Assembly: GCF_003206695.1 (NCBI RefSeq)
Contig: NZ_PZJN01000001.1
Span: 60,194 to 124,193, forward strand
Direction: 5' to 3'
Source of the DNA: Salinicola halophyticus
Lineage (GTDB): Bacteria; Pseudomonadota; Gammaproteobacteria; Pseudomonadales; Halomonadaceae
DNA: 64,000 nucleotides
A program made the position numbers and the translations under genes. Under the pieces are notes generated by a model. The model saw nothing but the letters and a program-made list of their open reading frames with translations, did not search any database and was not told the origin of the DNA. Positions 62,675 through 64,000 of the stretch are shown here, piece by piece (within the stretch, counting starts at the first letter, position 1; every line of letters begins with the position of its first letter).

Positions 62675-63973
62675 ATGTCCGAAACGCACAGACCCAATTA
62701 CCGCAGCGCGCTGACCGTCGTCACGACGATCTTTTTCATGTGGGGTTTCATCACCTGTCTCAATGACATTCTGATTCCCCACCTGAAAGCGGTCTTCTCG
62801 CTGAACTACACCCAGACCATGCTGATCCAGTTCACCTTCTTCGGCGCGTATTTCATCATGTCGCTGCCGATGGGCAAGGTGCTCGCCAGGATCGGTTACA
62901 AGAACGCCATCAGCCTGGGACTGTTGATCGCCGCCGTAGGCGCGGTGATGTTCTATCCGGCGGCGCGGGCGCCCTCGTATCCGCTGTTTCTGACCGCGCT
63001 GTTCGTGCTGGCCAGCGGCGTCACCATGCTGCAGGTCGCGGCCAACCCCTATGTCAGTCTGCTGGGGGCCGAGGGCTCCGCTTCGAGCCGGCTCAATCTG
63101 GCCCAGGCGTTCAATTCGCTGGGCACCACGCTGGCCCCGTACTTCGGGGGCATGCTGATCCTTGGCGCCGCGGTGCTGGGGGCCAGTGAGCTCGCCGACA
63201 TGTCCAGCGCCGACCGAATGGCCTACAAGGTTCAGCAGGCCCAGAGCGTGCAGCTGCCCTACCTGCTGCTGGCCGGCGTACTCGCTGTTCTGGCGGTGGT
63301 GATCTATCTGTGGAAGCTGCCCAATTTCAAGGATCAGGCCCGCGACGATAGCCCCACCGAGAACGTCACTGCCGCCCAGGCCTTGCGTCACCCGCATGTG
63401 CTGTTCGGCGTCATCGGCATCTTTGCCTACGTGGGTGCGGAGGTTTCCATCGGCAGCTTCCTGATCAACTACATCTCTCTGCCGGACATCGGCAACATGA
63501 GCGAAAGCAGCGCCGCCAGCTACGTTGCCTATTACTGGGGCGGCGCCATGATCGGTCGCTTCATCGGCTCGGCGCTGATGCAGAAGATTCGCCCCAGCCT
63601 GATGCTGGGCGTGTTCGCCATCGTTGCGGCCCTGCTGACCGCCGCTACCATGCTGACCTCCGGTCATATCGCCATGTGGAGCATCGTCGCCATCGGCCTG
63701 TTCAATTCGATCATGTTCCCGACCATCTTCACGCTGGGTATCGCCAAGCTCGGCCCGCTGACCAGCAAGGCGTCGAGCCTGCTGATCATGGCGATCGTCG
63801 GCGGCGCCATCCTGCCGGTGGCCCAGGGCGCGATCGCCGATACCGTTGGCATTCATCACGCCTTCGTGCTGCCGCTGATCTGCTATCTGTTCATCGCCTT
63901 CTACGGCTTCCGCGGCTCGCGGGTCATCAATCCGCACCCCGCCGCTCAAGGTGAAGCCAACGCTTATTCGTGA
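62675..63973 (+). CDS. FucP/GluP-like sugar:H+ symporter (MFS)
   Basis: 432 residues from ATG 62675 (AGGA upstream); the in-frame extension to 62594 is not supported. FFMWGFITCLNDILIPHLKAVFSLNYTQTMLIQFTFFGAYFIMSLP is the FucP-family opening, with the Asn/Asp pair used in sugar binding. Further landmarks are ASGVTMLQVAANPYVSLLG, NLAQAFNSLGTTLAPYFGG and NSIMFPTIFTLGIAKLG. Family members carry fucose, glucose/galactose or N-acetylglucosamine. A glucose role would fit the Entner-Doudoroff genes, but they are 45 kb away. Confidence 0.9.
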   Translation: MSETHRPNYRSALTVVTTIFFMWGFITCLNDILIPHLKAVFSLNYTQTMLIQFTFFGAYFIMSLPMGKVLARIGYKNAISLGLLIAAVGAVMFYPAARAPSYPLFLTALFVLASGVTMLQVAANPYVSLLGAEGSASSRLNLAQAFNSLGTTLAPYFGGMLILGAAVLGASELADMSSADRMAYKVQQAQSVQLPYLLLAGVLAVLAVVIYLWKLPNFKDQARDDSPTENVTAAQALRHPHVLFGVIGIFAYVGAEVSIGSFLINYISLPDIGNMSESSAASYVAYYWGGAMIGRFIGSALMQKIRPSLMLGVFAIVAALLTAATMLTSGHIAMWSIVAIGLFNSIMFPTIFTLGIAKLGPLTSKASSLLIMAIVGGAILPVAQGAIADTVGIHHAFVLPLICYLFIAFYGFRGSRVINPHPAAQGEANAYS

Positions 63974-64000
63974 ACGCCCACCCGTCAACGACAAACGCCC

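Noticed and set aside
62657..63994. 445-codon open frame on the minus strand
   Set aside because: Antisense to the FucP-like transporter; composition typical of a shadow frame.

Overview
The window reads as a chromosomal segment of a GC-rich gammaproteobacterium, most likely a halophile of the Halomonadaceae (Halomonas, Salinicola, Chromohalobacter or Kushneria type). The basis is the HexR-controlled Entner-Doudoroff genes, an aryl-polyene pigment cluster, carnitine/betaine catabolism modules and SulP/USP and Nramp transport genes. The genus cannot be fixed from the sequence alone. No rRNA, tRNA or CRISPR array was seen.

Layout. 1-2.1 kb: the end of a dienelactone-hydrolase-like gene, a PAS/GGDEF protein with a degenerate GGDEF motif, and a small hypothetical gene. 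2.5-16.5 kb: glucose catabolism. gap diverges from edd-glk-mutarotase-aldo/keto reductase, followed by a PfkB sugar kinase; then acetoacetate activation and cleavage (scoAB and thiolase), and the converging zwf-pgl-eda operon, which diverges from its presumed regulator hexR. Palindromic GTAA/TTAC-type elements lie in both divergent control regions. 16.6-19.7 kb: a three-gene ABC importer of the phosphonate/selenate type with two fused permease domains.

19.7-24.0 kb is a decayed, lower-GC insertion region. It is flanked by a 182-bp near-perfect repeat of the 3' end of the permease gene. It holds small DUF genes, remnants of umuC and of an SRAP (YedK) gene, broken and rearranged permease fragments, and an orphan HsdR-N-type PD-(D/E)XK nuclease.

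24.1-38.3 kb: an SDR gene, then a compact aryl-polyene-type type II PKS/FAS cluster: chain-length factor, one ACP, membrane protein, AMP-ligase fused to a dehydratase, glycosyltransferase, acyltransferase, LolA-like protein, MMPL exporter, flavoprotein, lipoprotein, KS, dehydratase and ketoreductase. The cluster ends at an interspersed inverted-repeat element that starts directly after the last stop codon. 38.3-46.8 kb: housekeeping and transport genes (SulP plus USP, mntH-mntR, a HAD phosphatase, nfeD-slipin).

47.0-56.3 kb: quaternary-amine catabolism. Two GlxA/AraC-type regulators, two TauD/gamma-butyrobetaine-hydroxylase paralogues, the carnitine genes cdhC-cdhA-cdhB (with a second copy of the inverted-repeat element between cdhC and cdhA), a TmpA/TmpB-like pair predicted to turn trimethylaminoethylphosphonate into glycine betaine and phosphate, and a betaine/carnitine-type binding protein. 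56.4-64 kb: an aminotransferase, argC, a beta-hydroxyacid dehydrogenase, a cupin, a CynX-like MFS protein, a DUF4396 membrane protein and a FucP-like sugar transporter.

A recurring oddity is a set of short tandem micro-duplications (12-24 bp units). Many of them straddle stop/start junctions or gene leaders.
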